A DNA stretch of 64,000 bases from Dinoroseobacter sp013215265 (GCA_963691755.1 OY829366.1:744001-808000), one strand, 5' to 3'; positions 8,804-18,456 are shown, counted from the stretch's first letter. Program-made: numbers and translations. Notes: generated from the letters alone by a model not told the origin.

Positions 8804-9715
8804 ATACGTAAACATACGAACTGGCAGGCTGTTGCTTTTGATTGGAACCATCTGAAAGCCTTTGTCGCGACGGCAGAGGCCGGATCGCTCAGCGGTGCTG
8901 CAAGGTCTTTGAACACCACGCAGCCCACCGTCGGTCGGCAGGTCATGGGGTTGGAGCAATCTCTGGGGGTAACACTCTTCGAGCGCTCGGTTCGGGGTTT
9001 GACACTGACAAGCGTTGGACGGGACCTATTGGAGCACGCGCAAGTGATCGGAGATGCTGCGAGCCGGATCTCGCTGGTGGCAAGCGGACAGGCACAGGAA
9101 GTGTCCGGACGCGTCACGGTTACGGCAAGCGATCTGATGTGTTCGGTCTTTCTTCCCAAAGTACTTCTGAAGATGCGTGAAGTCGCGCCGGCGCTACAGA
9201 TCGAACTGCGCGCGGTGAATGCGGTTGAGGACCTGATGCGGCGTGATGCGGATATTGCGATCCGGAATATGCGACCTGAACAGCCAGATCTGATTGCACG
9301 GCATGCGGGCGATTGGGACGCGGGCTTGTTCGCCGCAAGCGTTTTGTTGGACCGGACCGGCCGAACCAATTTGACCGATCTGCCGTTCGCGTCATCCTCA
9401 AACATTACCCAGATTGTCGAAATGATCGCCGGTTTCGGTTTGCAGCTGGCCCCGGAAAACTGCGCTTTGATCAGCGACAATGGCGTTGTCATCTGGGAGG
9501 CGGTGCGTACGGGACTGGCAGCGAGCCTTTTACCTGTCGCCTTGTGTGAAGCCGCCCCCGGCATCGAAGCTGTGTTGCCTGATTACCCACCAATAAGCTT
9601 TCCGGTCTGGTTGGTCACCCATCGTGAGCTGCAGACGTCAAAGCGCATTCGCGTGGTGTATGATTTTCTGGCTGAGGCTATGCGAAACCCTGAAGAAATT
9701 ATCAGGTCTGAATAA
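8804..9715 (+). CDS. LysR-family transcriptional regulator with no canonical start codon
   Basis: The frame encodes a standard LysR protein: the helix-turn-helix runs from FDWNHLKAFVATAEAGSLSG through NTTQPTVGRQVMGLEQ and the effector-binding domain continues to about residue 300. Upstream of the TTG at 8909 there is no ATG, GTG or TTG before the in-frame stop at 8786. Starting at 8909 would remove the first half of the DNA-binding domain. Homologous-looking residues (NWQAVAFDWNHL) continue up to about 8813, so I place the start provisionally at the ATA at 8804 (303 residues); ATT at 8801 or 8789 is equally possible. It is either a rare start or a recently lost ATG. Confidence 0.75.
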   Translation: MRKHTNWQAVAFDWNHLKAFVATAEAGSLSGAARSLNTTQPTVGRQVMGLEQSLGVTLFERSVRGLTLTSVGRDLLEHAQVIGDAASRISLVASGQAQEVSGRVTVTASDLMCSVFLPKVLLKMREVAPALQIELRAVNAVEDLMRRDADIAIRNMRPEQPDLIARHAGDWDAGLFAASVLLDRTGRTNLTDLPFASSSNITQIVEMIAGFGLQLAPENCALISDNGVVIWEAVRTGLAASLLPVALCEAAPGIEAVLPDYPPISFPVWLVTHRELQTSKRIRVVYDFLAEAMRNPEEIIRSE

Positions 9716-9801
9716 CGGACCATAGGCAAGTTGGGTTGGTATGCCGGGGTTCGATGTGATTGAGTGGGCGCGATCTGACGCAACCGAAAGACCTGCACAC
9801 C

Positions 9802-10974
9802 ATGACAGTTAGAGCACTTGTGGTTGGCGCGGGTCCCGCAGGATTGATGGCCGCAGAACGGCTGGCGCAATCGGGATGCAAAGTGACGATTGCCGAAAAA
9901 ATGCCGTCGCCCGGTCGGAAGTTTCTAATGGCCGGCAAGTCGGGTCTGAACCTGACCAAGGTCGAAGCGACGTCTTTGTTTTACCAGTCTTATCGCGAAG
10001 CTGAGCCATGGTTACGCCCGATGCTTGCGGCGTTTGGACCAGATGATGTGCAAAACTGGGCGCGTAATCTGGGTCAGGAGGTCTTTACAGGCTCAACGGG
10101 GCGGGTTTTTCCCAAGGTCATGAAGGCCTCACCGCTGTTGCGTGCCTGGCTCGCGCGTCTTGACGGGCTCGGTGTCGATTTGCGCAAACGTTGGCGGCTG
10201 ATCACGCTGGAAGGAACCACCGCCGTCTTTGACACACCTGACGGGCTGCGACGCGCATCTGCTGATGTGTTGGTGCTGGCACTGGGAGGCGCGAGTTGGG
10301 CACGACTGGGTAGTGATGGCGCGTGGCGCGAATGGTTGCCGGGAGAGGCTCTGTTTCAGGCGGCCAATGCCGGTCTGAGCGTCGACTGGTCTGACCACAT
10401 GCGCCCGTTTTTTGGACAGCCCGTCAAAGGCGTTGCACTGAACGCGGGAAGCCTGACATCCCGGGGTGAGTTCACAGTGTCATCACGCGGGCTCGAAGGG
10501 GGCGGCATCTATTCGGTCAGTCGTGGTGTGCGTGAAGGCGCACCACTGGTCCTCGATCTGTTCCCGGATCTGACCGAGGACGAGATTGCGACGCGCTTGC
10601 GCCGTACGCGAGGAAAGGCAAGCCTCTCGAACCATCTGCGCAAAGTACTGAAATTGGACGGTGTTCGTCGTGCATTGGTGCAGGAGTGGGTGCGCCCGAT
10701 GCCGGCGGTTGATGTGCTGTCCAAATCCCTGAAACATCTGCATGTGCCGGTTACAGGTTTGCGTCCGATGGATGAGGCAATTTCCACCGCAGGCGGTGTA
10801 CGCCGTGATCAGGTGAACGATGGCCTGATGTTACTGGACCGGCCCGGGGTGTTCGTCGCAGGTGAAATGCTGGATTGGGAAGCGCCAACCGGGGGGTATT
10901 TGCTGACAGCCTGCTTCGCGACGGGGCGCTGGGCGGGTGATCATGCTGTCCAATTTGCGGCAAGAACGGCTTAG
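9802..10974 (+). CDS. TIGR03862-type (BaiN/HI0933-like) flavoprotein
   Basis: 390 residues. The FAD-binding motif VVGAGPAGLMAAERL is at residues 7-21, followed by PGRKFLMAGKSGLNLTK, a hallmark of the HI0933/YhiN/BaiN family, and a C-terminal second nucleotide site ending GVFVAGEMLDWEAPTGGYLL. Family members are NAD(P)/FAD-dependent reductases of uncertain physiological substrate. The frame is open to 9760 but the ATG at 9802 gives the expected N-terminus. It ends in a 4-bp convergent overlap with the next gene. Confidence 0.85.
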   Translation: MTVRALVVGAGPAGLMAAERLAQSGCKVTIAEKMPSPGRKFLMAGKSGLNLTKVEATSLFYQSYREAEPWLRPMLAAFGPDDVQNWARNLGQEVFTGSTGRVFPKVMKASPLLRAWLARLDGLGVDLRKRWRLITLEGTTAVFDTPDGLRRASADVLVLALGGASWARLGSDGAWREWLPGEALFQAANAGLSVDWSDHMRPFFGQPVKGVALNAGSLTSRGEFTVSSRGLEGGGIYSVSRGVREGAPLVLDLFPDLTEDEIATRLRRTRGKASLSNHLRKVLKLDGVRRALVQEWVRPMPAVDVLSKSLKHLHVPVTGLRPMDEAISTAGGVRRDQVNDGLMLLDRPGVFVAGEMLDWEAPTGGYLLTACFATGRWAGDHAVQFAARTA

Positions 10975-11915
10975 AGGGTGATGCTGTCGCGCCCATGTGG
11001 CGCGTGCCAATCTGCAAGTTCGGGACCAAGGGGAACAATGCCGAGCGGGTTGCGCAATTCTGATGGCGAAAAATAGCCCTGTTTGTAGATGTCGAATTTT
11101 ACGGTCTCCGCGACCCCGGGCATTGCGTAAATCTCCCGCGCATAGGCCCAGAGGTTTGGATAATCGACCAGTTTTCGAAGATTGCATTTGAACGCGTAGT
11201 GATAGGCGACATCAAAGCGTGCCAGTGTCGGAAATGCCCTTAAATCGGCTTCGGTAAAGGTATCGCCTGTCAGATACCGCGTTTGGGACAGTTGGGTTTC
11301 CATTGCGTCTAGCGTCTCGAAGACATCGGTGAAGCCTTTTTCATAGGCCTCCTGCGTTCGCGCAAACCCGGTGCGATAGACACCATTGTTCAGGCCCGGG
11401 TAAATGCGGGCATTCCATGCGTCGATGTCTTTACGCAGAGCGTCTGGGTAAAGATCCGGCCCGCCGAAGGCCCCCAGCATGCGAATAATGTCGGCACTTT
11501 CATTGCTGACAATCTGCTCAGTTTTGCGATCCCACAGGACAGGAACCGTGATGCGGCCCGTGTATGCAGGGGTTTGGCGGGAATAGACCTGATGCAGCGA
11601 CAGGATGGACAATTCTGGGTCCGCGTACTCACCGGATGGGTCAAACACCCAACCTTGGTCTGTCCGGCGCGGCTTGGCCACAGCGACTGAGATCTTGTTT
11701 TCCAGCCTCAGGATTGCCCGGGCCAGCAAGACCCGATGTGCCCAAGGGCAATTCCAAGCTGCATAAACGTGATACCGTCCAGTATCCGGCATGAACCGAC
11801 CGTCCGGGGTGATCCAGTCCCGGAGTGTGGATTTTGCGCGCTGAAATTCGCCCCCTTCGCGTGTGTCCGGACCCGGATCGTCGACCAGGTAGGTGCCGTT
11901 CAGCATCAAGCCCAT
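10971..11915 (-). CDS. Glutathionyl-hydroquinone reductase (Xi-class glutathione transferase)
   Basis: 314 residues. The motif WNCPWAHRVLLAR carries the CPWA cysteine that defines glutathionyl-hydroquinone reductases (YqjG/ECM4/PcpF group), within a thioredoxin-like N-terminal domain, followed by the all-helical GST C-terminal domain. These enzymes reduce glutathionyl-hydroquinones to free hydroquinone plus glutathione disulfide. It is the second gene of a pair: the plain GST at 11918 ends 2 bp upstream, so they are likely cotranscribed. Confidence 0.9.
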   Translation of the reverse strand: MGLMLNGTYLVDDPGPDTREGGEFQRAKSTLRDWITPDGRFMPDTGRYHVYAAWNCPWAHRVLLARAILRLENKISVAVAKPRRTDQGWVFDPSGEYADPELSILSLHQVYSRQTPAYTGRITVPVLWDRKTEQIVSNESADIIRMLGAFGGPDLYPDALRKDIDAWNARIYPGLNNGVYRTGFARTQEAYEKGFTDVFETLDAMETQLSQTRYLTGDTFTEADLRAFPTLARFDVAYHYAFKCNLRKLVDYPNLWAYAREIYAMPGVAETVKFDIYKQGYFSPSELRNPLGIVPLGPELADWHAPHGRDSITL

Positions 11916-11917
11916 GG

Positions 11918-12505
11918 TCAGGTCTCCGCGGCGCGTTTAAAGGCATCACGCCCTCTGCAGCGCTTGATGTAGGCGCGCAGATTGTCAGACTCGACCGGGA
12001 ATTTTGCGTTGATTGCCCAGCCAAGACAATGCGTGAGCACGATGTCAGGAATCGTGAATGTCTCGCCCATCAGAAAGGGCCCGTCGCCGAGGATGTCCTC
12101 CATGGAACGCATGGTTTTAGAGAACTCCCAGATCAGCGGTCCCTTGATTTCTGGCATGCGCTGGTCTTGGGGCAGATAGAACGTGTGCCGGGTGGCGAGC
12201 CAGAGTGCGGCATCAACTTCGTCCAGCACCTTGTGCAGAAGCCCGTCTTGCCGGGCGCGTTCAATCGTACCGGCCGGAAAGGTGACGCCACCGTGTTTGT
12301 CGGCAAGATATGTCAGTATGGCGCTGGAATCGGTAAGTGCTGTGCCTTCTGCCACAAGCACCGGGATCTTTCCGTCGGGGTTCACATTCCTGACGGCATC
12401 ACTGTGTGGACCGGCTTGAATGTGTTCGTAGGGCACTCCAAGTTCTTCCAGCATCCAGAGTACCCGCAATGTGCGGCTGCGAAACGTTCCGATCACCTGA
12501 TACAT
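11918..12505 (-). CDS. Glutathione S-transferase family protein
   Basis: 195 residues with an N-terminal thioredoxin-like domain (YQVIGTFRSRTLRVLWMLEE, then NPDGKIPVLV with the cis-proline, and ALTDSSAILTYLAD for the glutathione gamma-glutamyl contact) and a helical C-terminal domain. The substrate is unknown. It is the upstream partner of the glutathionyl-hydroquinone reductase. The holA stop is only 11 bp upstream, so read-through from the leuS-lptE-holA unit is possible. Confidence 0.88.
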   Translation of the reverse strand: MYQVIGTFRSRTLRVLWMLEELGVPYEHIQAGPHSDAVRNVNPDGKIPVLVAEGTALTDSSAILTYLADKHGGVTFPAGTIERARQDGLLHKVLDEVDAALWLATRHTFYLPQDQRMPEIKGPLIWEFSKTMRSMEDILGDGPFLMGETFTIPDIVLTHCLGWAINAKFPVESDNLRAYIKRCRGRDAFKRAAET

Positions 12506-12516
12506 TGCATCCCTTT

Positions 12517-13545
12517 CTAACCTCTAGCACGAGCCAGCATGGCCAAACGGATCAGCGCGCGCTCGATCACGGCGCGATCTGGCGCGCGTTGCGAGGAGCG
12601 AAGCGTGAGATCTGTCTGAACCAACTCTGACAAGGCGCGGCTCAGTTTTTCGCCCCCCCAGGCTTGCGCTTGACGGATCATCCGGTCGCGGTTCTTCCAA
12701 AAAACAGGGGGTCGGATTGCAGCAATGCCGGCTTGCGGACCTTTCGGATCGGATGCGGCCGCATAGAGCGCTTTGAAATGACGGGTCAACGCGATGCAGA
12801 TTGCGACCCCACCCTGACCTTGTGCGGCAAGGCGGGACATGAGCGGTCCGATTTCGGACGCGCGCCCTTCGGCAACGATATGAAGGATCTCGTCGAGCGC
12901 AGCTTCGGTTGAAGCGGGTGCAACCGCCGCAATGTCATCCGGCGTGATCGGGCTGGCATCATCCAATTTATAAAGGGACAGCTTTTCAATCAGTTGTCGC
13001 ATATCCCCGGGATCGAGTGCGGATGTGAGAGTTTCCAGCTCACCCATTGCGTTGCGGTCCGGGGCAGGCAGGTCCGCTTCGTTCAGCCTCCGCTCGATTT
13101 CGGCCCGGTCCATCGGGTCGTCATAAATGGGGGCTGCATAGGCGTTGTTATGGCTCTCAAACGCCTTGCGCAGTTTGGAGCTGGGTTTCAGTGCGCCCGC
13201 TGCGATCACCAACGTTGCGTCGCCCGCTTGCCAGTCCTGCATGGCGGCAAGAATCGCGGGTGCGGCCGCATCTGTCGCGTCCTCGACAAACACGGCGCAA
13301 GGTCCCGGAAAGAACCCACGTGCCTTTATCGCATCGTTTAACCGAGCAGGATCGCTGCGAAGGTCCGAACCGGGAATGCGCGTCAGCCGCATCTCTTCTT
13401 CGGCGGTCTTTCCGACGAGTGATTTCAGGAGGTCCTGACGTTGGATCGCAACCCGCATTGGATCCGCGCCATAAAGAAGAACACCCAGCCGATTTGCCTC
13501 GGGCTTTGCGATGAACCGGGCCAGATCACGCCCGGACAATTTCAT
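12517..13545 (-). CDS. holA: DNA polymerase III delta subunit
   Basis: 342 residues resembling HolA in length and in the opening KLSGRDLARFIAKPEANRLG, with FVEDATDA and the FGP-like clamp-interaction region replaced by FFPGPCAVFV. Delta opens the beta sliding clamp within the clamp-loader complex. The start codon overlaps the lptE stop by 4 bp (ATGA), and the order leuS-lptE-holA is the standard one in Proteobacteria, which strengthens the assignment of both small genes. Confidence 0.88.
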   Translation of the reverse strand: MKLSGRDLARFIAKPEANRLGVLLYGADPMRVAIQRQDLLKSLVGKTAEEEMRLTRIPGSDLRSDPARLNDAIKARGFFPGPCAVFVEDATDAAAPAILAAMQDWQAGDATLVIAAGALKPSSKLRKAFESHNNAYAAPIYDDPMDRAEIERRLNEADLPAPDRNAMGELETLTSALDPGDMRQLIEKLSLYKLDDASPITPDDIAAVAPASTEAALDEILHIVAEGRASEIGPLMSRLAAQGQGGVAICIALTRHFKALYAAASDPKGPQAGIAAIRPPVFWKNRDRMIRQAQAWGGEKLSRALSELVQTDLTLRSSQRAPDRAVIERALIRLAMLARARG

Positions 13546-14072
13546 AGGTTTACACCCCCCGGAAGCGCTGGGGCTAGCTCCACAGGGTATTTTGGCAATC
13601 GAACCAGCAGGTCAGAGATGATCAGGTCGCTCAGCGTGTTCGAAAGACGCTGGCGTGCGTCATCAGCCGCTGCTGCCGTTGCGACGGTCGTCGATGTGGC
13701 CGAATAGGACGTAAAAGAATCAACCGTACCGCTGAGAATGGTGATGCCAGTTTGCAGGTCGCGCAGGTCGTACGAGGATGTGCCGATAAGATTGTAACGC
13801 GTGATTGCGGCTGTCCCCTGCACCGCAAGTGCTGAGCTGGATTCCTGATATGTGGTTCGAAGACCATAGATCGGGTCGCGCGTTGCCCCTAGCCGTTCTT
13901 CAAGTGCACGGTTGAGATCGAAGATCATTTCGGTCGTGGGTGTGTCGAGAAGAACCTTGCCCCGCAGTCCAAGCGCCGCCGTATCCTGCTGGTACACAGG
14001 CTCAAATCCGCATGCCGCTACGGGAAGCGCCAGCAAGACGCTCAGGAAGCTTCTGCGATCAGATAACGACAT
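13542..14072 (-). CDS. lptE: LPS-assembly lipoprotein LptE-like protein
   Basis: 176 residues from the ATG at 14072, with an N-terminal signal ending in a lipobox (LPVAACG), then GFEPVY as in LptE proteins. LptE plugs the LptD barrel that inserts lipopolysaccharide into the outer membrane. Sequence conservation of LptE is low, so the call depends heavily on position between leuS and holA. The frame is open to 14093, but the later ATG gives a normal lipoprotein signal. The start lies inside the 3' end of leuS. Confidence 0.8.
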   Translation of the reverse strand: MSLSDRRSFLSVLLALPVAACGFEPVYQQDTAALGLRGKVLLDTPTTEMIFDLNRALEERLGATRDPIYGLRTTYQESSSALAVQGTAAITRYNLIGTSSYDLRDLQTGITILSGTVDSFTSYSATSTTVATAAAADDARQRLSNTLSDLIISDLLVRLPKYPVELAPALPGGVNL

Positions 14073-16638
14073 TAACGATCCGCCCCGGAACAACGATCAA
14101 TTTCTTCAAAGGCCCGTTTTGCAGGGCCCTTTGGACAGCATCGTCTTCCATGACCAGCTTTTCAACCTCAGCCTTGCCCATGTCCTTGGGCACGGTGATT
14201 TCGGACCGACGTTTTCCGTTCACCTGAATGGGCAGTGTGACCGTATCTTCCACAAGCATCGTTTCATCGACATCCGGCCACGGCGCATTCGTGATCAGCC
14301 CTGTGCCGCCTTGGTGGGCCCAGATGTCTTCTGCAAGGTGCGGGGTCATGGGTGCCATTAGCTGCGCAAGCGTCATGATCGCCTCGCGCTGCACTGCGTG
14401 GGAGGCCTTGGATTTCTGGATCGTGTTAGTGAAAGCATAAAGCTTTGCAATTGCTGCATTAAAGCCAAAGCTATCGACGCCGCTTGTGACATCGAAAATC
14501 GCCTTATGCATCGCGCGTTTGAGGTCCTCATCACCTTGTCCCGGCGTATCAGGGTCCATTTGCCCGATGCGATCACACAGCGACCAGACCCTGTTGAGGT
14601 GCTTGTAAGCGGCCTCTGCTCCGGCCGCGGTCCATTCTACGTCACGCTCGGGCGGCGAATCTGACAATACGAACCAGCGCGCGGTATCGGCGCCATACTG
14701 TTCGATGATCGCGACGGGATCGACGACGTTGTTTTTTGACTTCGACATCTTTGCAGACGGGATGATCTGCACTTCACGCCCATCGGACTTCAGGAATCCT
14801 TTGCCATCGCGAAGTTCGACCTCTTCCGGGTAGTGATAGACCGGGCGGCCATTCTGGTCATCTGTCGTTTGATAAATCGCGTGGGTCACCATGCCTTGGG
14901 TGAAAAGCGCATCAAACGGTTCGGTTGCGCTGTCTGGCAAATGGCCGGTGATGTTCATCGCGCGGGCAAAGAACCGCGAATAAAGCAGGTGAAGAATCGC
15001 GTGTTCAATCCCGCCGATATACTGGTCGACATTCATCCAGTATGCAGCTGCATCGGCATCAGTTGGTGTTTCGGCGCGTGGCGCGGTGAAGCGCGCAAAA
15101 TACCATGAGCTGTCCACGAAAGTGTCCATCGTATCGGTTTCACGCTTGGCGGGTTTTCCGCAAGCGGGGCACGGCACGTCGCGCCATGAAGGATGACGGT
15201 CCAGAGGGTTGCCTGGGATCGAAAAATCAATCGGTTCGTTGCCGCTGTCATATGGCAATGCAATCGGCAGATTCTCTTTCTTCTCCGGGACAACGCCGCA
15301 CGCATCGCAATGTACAACGGGAATCGGACAGCCCCAGTAGCGCTGGCGGCTCAGCCCCCAGTCACGTAGGCGGTACTGGGTTTTCCCTTCGCCCCAGCCC
15401 GCAGCTTCAGCAAAATCAATCGTTGCATCAATTGCATCCTGCCCGGTTGCTTCGTCGAGCCCGGCAAAGTGGTTCACCCATTTTACGGTATCGGTTTTGG
15501 GCGGGACAAAGGCTTCGGTTGTGACCGGCGTTGTATCATCCAGCGCATAAAATGTGTCGATAACGGGCAAATCATATTTGCGGCAGAAGTCGAGGTCGCG
15601 TTGGTCATGGGCGGGACAGGCGAAAATTGCGCCGGTGCCGTAGTCCATCAAGATGAAGTTCGCGATCCAGACAGGCAGTTCCCAATCGGGATTCAGGGGA
15701 TGCTTGACGCGCAAACCGGTGTCGAAGCCCAGCTTCTCGGCTTTCTCAATGGCCTCTTCGTTGGTGGCGCCTTTGCGGACTTCTGCGCAAAATGCTGCAA
15801 TCGCCGAATTGTCTTTTTCCAACTTCTTGGCAAGTGGATGATCTGCTGAGATTCCGACAAAGCTTGCCCCCATGAGAGTGTCCGGGCGTGTGGTGTAGAC
15901 CTCGATTCCCTCGAAATCTCCAGCTCGTTCCGTCAGGGCGAAAGAGAACTGCAATCCGCGCGACATGCCGATCCAGTTGGCCTGCATTGTTTTGACCTTG
16001 GCGGGCCAGTTGTCGAGCCCATCCAGCGCCGAGAGCAATTCTTCTGAATGGTCGGAAATCTTGAAAAACCATTGCGTCAGCTCGCGCCGTTCCACCTCTG
16101 CGCCTGACCGCCAGCCCTTGCCGTCGATCACCTGTTCATTTGCCAAAACGGTCATGTCGACCGGGTCCCAGTTCACCACTGCGTTTTTACGGTAAACCAA
16201 GCCTTTTTCGAGGAAATCGAGGAACAGGGCTTGCTGCTGGCCATAGTATTCGGGATCGCAGGTGGCGAATTCGCGGGTCCAGTCAATGGATAGTCCCAGC
16301 GGTTTCATCTGCGCGCGCATGACTGCGATATTATTATACGTCCAGTCTTTCGGGTGCCCGCCCTCTTTCATCGCGGCGTTTTCCGCAGGCATCCCGAAAG
16401 CATCCCATCCCATTGGGTGCAGCACGGTATGGCCTGCAGCGCGTTTGTAGCGCGCAATCACGTCGCCCATCGTGTAATTGCGCACATGCCCGATATGAAT
16501 GCGCCCTGATGGATAGGGAAACATTTCAAGCACATAGTATTTTGGCTTGTTAGGATCTGCTTTGGCCAGAAAGGTTTGCGCCTCGTCCCAGGCAGATTGC
16601 CATTTGGCTTCGATGGTTTGTGGGTCGTAGCGGGACAT
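14059..16638 (-). CDS. leuS: Leucyl-tRNA synthetase
   Basis: 859 residues. Class I signatures are HIGH (residues 48-51, in PSGRIHIGHVRNYTMGDV) and KMSKS (SAKMSKSKNNVVDP) near residue 620, with a CP1 editing insertion between them containing the T-rich VYTTRPDTLMGASF segment. It charges tRNA-Leu. The frame opens 10 codons earlier, but the ATG at 16638 (MSRYDPQTIE) matches the family N-terminus. It leads the leuS-lptE-holA unit by overlapping lptE. Confidence 0.98.
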   Translation of the reverse strand: MSRYDPQTIEAKWQSAWDEAQTFLAKADPNKPKYYVLEMFPYPSGRIHIGHVRNYTMGDVIARYKRAAGHTVLHPMGWDAFGMPAENAAMKEGGHPKDWTYNNIAVMRAQMKPLGLSIDWTREFATCDPEYYGQQQALFLDFLEKGLVYRKNAVVNWDPVDMTVLANEQVIDGKGWRSGAEVERRELTQWFFKISDHSEELLSALDGLDNWPAKVKTMQANWIGMSRGLQFSFALTERAGDFEGIEVYTTRPDTLMGASFVGISADHPLAKKLEKDNSAIAAFCAEVRKGATNEEAIEKAEKLGFDTGLRVKHPLNPDWELPVWIANFILMDYGTGAIFACPAHDQRDLDFCRKYDLPVIDTFYALDDTTPVTTEAFVPPKTDTVKWVNHFAGLDEATGQDAIDATIDFAEAAGWGEGKTQYRLRDWGLSRQRYWGCPIPVVHCDACGVVPEKKENLPIALPYDSGNEPIDFSIPGNPLDRHPSWRDVPCPACGKPAKRETDTMDTFVDSSWYFARFTAPRAETPTDADAAAYWMNVDQYIGGIEHAILHLLYSRFFARAMNITGHLPDSATEPFDALFTQGMVTHAIYQTTDDQNGRPVYHYPEEVELRDGKGFLKSDGREVQIIPSAKMSKSKNNVVDPVAIIEQYGADTARWFVLSDSPPERDVEWTAAGAEAAYKHLNRVWSLCDRIGQMDPDTPGQGDEDLKRAMHKAIFDVTSGVDSFGFNAAIAKLYAFTNTIQKSKASHAVQREAIMTLAQLMAPMTPHLAEDIWAHQGGTGLITNAPWPDVDETMLVEDTVTLPIQVNGKRRSEITVPKDMGKAEVEKLVMEDDAVQRALQNGPLKKLIVVPGRIVNVVI

Positions 16639-16670
16639 GCGCAGCCTCTGGATTTGTGGTGTGTGCAAAC

Positions 16671-16700
16671 GAAAACGCCGGACCTGGTGGCCCGGCGGTC
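16671..16700 (-). terminator. Rho-independent terminator for the DUF3576 gene
   Basis: On the minus strand a CGCCGG/CCGGCG stem (16692-16697 pairing with 16676-16681) around a 10-nt loop is followed by TTTTCGTTTG. It sits between the DUF3576 stop and the leuS start. Confidence 0.65.
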
Positions 16701-16726
16701 GGTTTAGTGTGCGCGGTTGCGAAGGT

Positions 16727-17245
16727 CTAGAGATTGCTGTCCTGAATGCGCAATTGGCGCGCGCGCGTTAGGATAGCGTCTTCGATGGCGCGGGAGGTTG
16801 CGCGCGATGCGGGCCCGGAACGCGAGGCCAATGCAATCCTGATAGAGCGTGCCTCAAGGGCTGGATCTTGCACATACACAGTCGCGCGGTAGGCCCGGCC
16901 ACCGCCGGGAGGTGTGCCGTACCCGTAGACGATTACACCTGTAAATGGATCAACCGCTTCAATTGGAAGGAAGTCCAGAACATCTTGCGCTGCAACCCAG
17001 AGATATTTGTTCACCTCGACGGTCGTGTTGGAATCGTCACCACCCTCGAAAAGATCCCAAATAGTTTCACGGCGCTCTTCTTGATTGAGACGCGCGTTGC
17101 GCTCTGCTGCTGCCAGAACCGGATCGTCTGAAACTGCGGTTGAATTACTGCCGCCAAGCGAAAATATACCACCGCCACCGCCGCAGGCACCTAAAGCCGT
17201 GACCGCCAGAAATGCGATTGAAGTGCGAAGAATGCTGTTACGCAT
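16727..17245 (-). CDS. DUF3576 domain lipoprotein
   Basis: 172 residues with a signal sequence and lipobox ALGACG followed by a glycine run. The conserved part (TIWDLFEGGDD, VNKYLWVAAQDVLDFLP, DPFTGVIVYGY) matches the DUF3576 proteins found across alphaproteobacteria. Function is unknown; it should be an outer- or inner-membrane-tethered periplasmic protein. It is transcribed from the 280-bp region shared with the divergent porin gene and ends at a terminator before leuS. Confidence 0.8.
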   Translation of the reverse strand: MRNSILRTSIAFLAVTALGACGGGGGIFSLGGSNSTAVSDDPVLAAAERNARLNQEERRETIWDLFEGGDDSNTTVEVNKYLWVAAQDVLDFLPIEAVDPFTGVIVYGYGTPPGGGRAYRATVYVQDPALEARSIRIALASRSGPASRATSRAIEDAILTRARQLRIQDSNL

Positions 17246-17525
17246 AGATCTGCCCCTGGCAAATGCCTGTTTTTCAGTGTCCTACCCGAGAGGACCCCGT
17301 GCGACAAGGCTTTTCCATTCTCTGGTGGGTGCGTGCTAATAGTGCGCTAGGATGCCAGCTAAATTGACTGTGTCATTGTTGCACCATCCGAACATCGGAG
17401 ACATGCGCGCTTTTTGGCCATGCTTGCATTCGATGGGGGAAAGGTGGAGGAAAGGTCATACCCAGCCGGATGCACTGTGCTGGGGTGCATCTTTTAACAT
17501 ACGTGACACACACGAGGGAAACACG

Positions 17526-18407
17526 ATGAAAAAGCTTCTCATCGCTTCAACCGCACTGGTGGCATCCGCAGGCTTCGCATCTGCAGATATCGCTCTAACT
17601 GGTTCTGCGAACATCTTCGTAAATTATGACAGCTCCCGCGCTACCAACCAAATCGTAGCCCGTAACAATGTCGACTTTAACGTCGTCGGTTCCGGCACCA
17701 CAGATGGTGGCCTGAGCTTTGGCGCATCGCTCGACCTCGAGTCGGATAACGATGGCCCGAACAACGCAGCCGCTTCTAACGTAACCAACGACGGGGAGGT
17801 CTTCGTCTCCGGTGCGTTCGGTACACTGACCGTGGGTAACGTCGCTGATGCAGTTGACGGATTTGGTTCCGGTGATGTTGGCTTTGACGGTCTCGGTGTA
17901 GACAACGTTGGCGAAATCAACAAGAACGCTGGTGTAGACGCCTACGTCCTCTTCAGCACGACCGTTGGCGCACTTACAATGACTGCGTCGACCACTTCGA
18001 ATGGTGCAGGCGGAGCCGAAGATTATTCGGTTGGTGTACGTTACGCTGCTGGTGACTGGGACTTCGGGATCGGCACATCACGCAACGGTACGACTGCTAG
18101 CACGACCAACGTAATCGACGTAAATGGTTCGTTCGGCGATATTGGCGTAGAAGCTTTCTATGCTGATCAAGATGCTGCCGGTGGTAACATCGATGGTTGG
18201 GGCGTTTCCGCATCCATGACTTCTGGCGCAGTGACCTACAGCTTTGCAGTTGCTGACAACACTACCGCTGGTGTCGACATGGCGTACGGTATCGGTGCTT
18301 CTTACTCCCTTGGTGGCGGAGCAAGCATCGCTGGCGGTATCGCTTCTATCGATCGCGGCGCGTCCCGCGACAGCGTAGCTGACTTCGGTATCAGCTTGTC
18401 CTTCTAA
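17526..18407 (+). CDS. Outer-membrane porin
   Basis: 293 residues. A signal peptide (MKKLLIASTALVASAGFASA) is followed by DIALTGSANIFVNYD and a run of alternating beta strands ending in the aromatic residue of SISLSF-type termini (DFGISLSF), the outer-membrane assembly signal. This matches the general porins of Rhodobacter relatives. The ATG at 17526 is preceded by GAGGGA; the frame is open further upstream but the signal peptide fixes the start. Codon choice (many AAC, GGT, CGT) looks biased towards high expression. A strong terminator follows. Confidence 0.9.
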   Translation: MKKLLIASTALVASAGFASADIALTGSANIFVNYDSSRATNQIVARNNVDFNVVGSGTTDGGLSFGASLDLESDNDGPNNAAASNVTNDGEVFVSGAFGTLTVGNVADAVDGFGSGDVGFDGLGVDNVGEINKNAGVDAYVLFSTTVGALTMTASTTSNGAGGAEDYSVGVRYAAGDWDFGIGTSRNGTTASTTNVIDVNGSFGDIGVEAFYADQDAAGGNIDGWGVSASMTSGAVTYSFAVADNTTAGVDMAYGIGASYSLGGGASIAGGIASIDRGASRDSVADFGISLSF

Positions 18408-18427
18408 TCCATACTGGATTATTCTGG

Positions 18428-18456
18428 AAAGAGCGGGCTTTGCGCCCGCTCTTTTC
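18428..18456 (+). terminator. Rho-independent terminator of the porin gene
   Basis: An 11-bp stem, AAAGAGCGGGC (18428-18438) with GCCCGCTCTTT (18444-18454), has a 5-nt loop and ends in a short T run. Confidence 0.88.
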
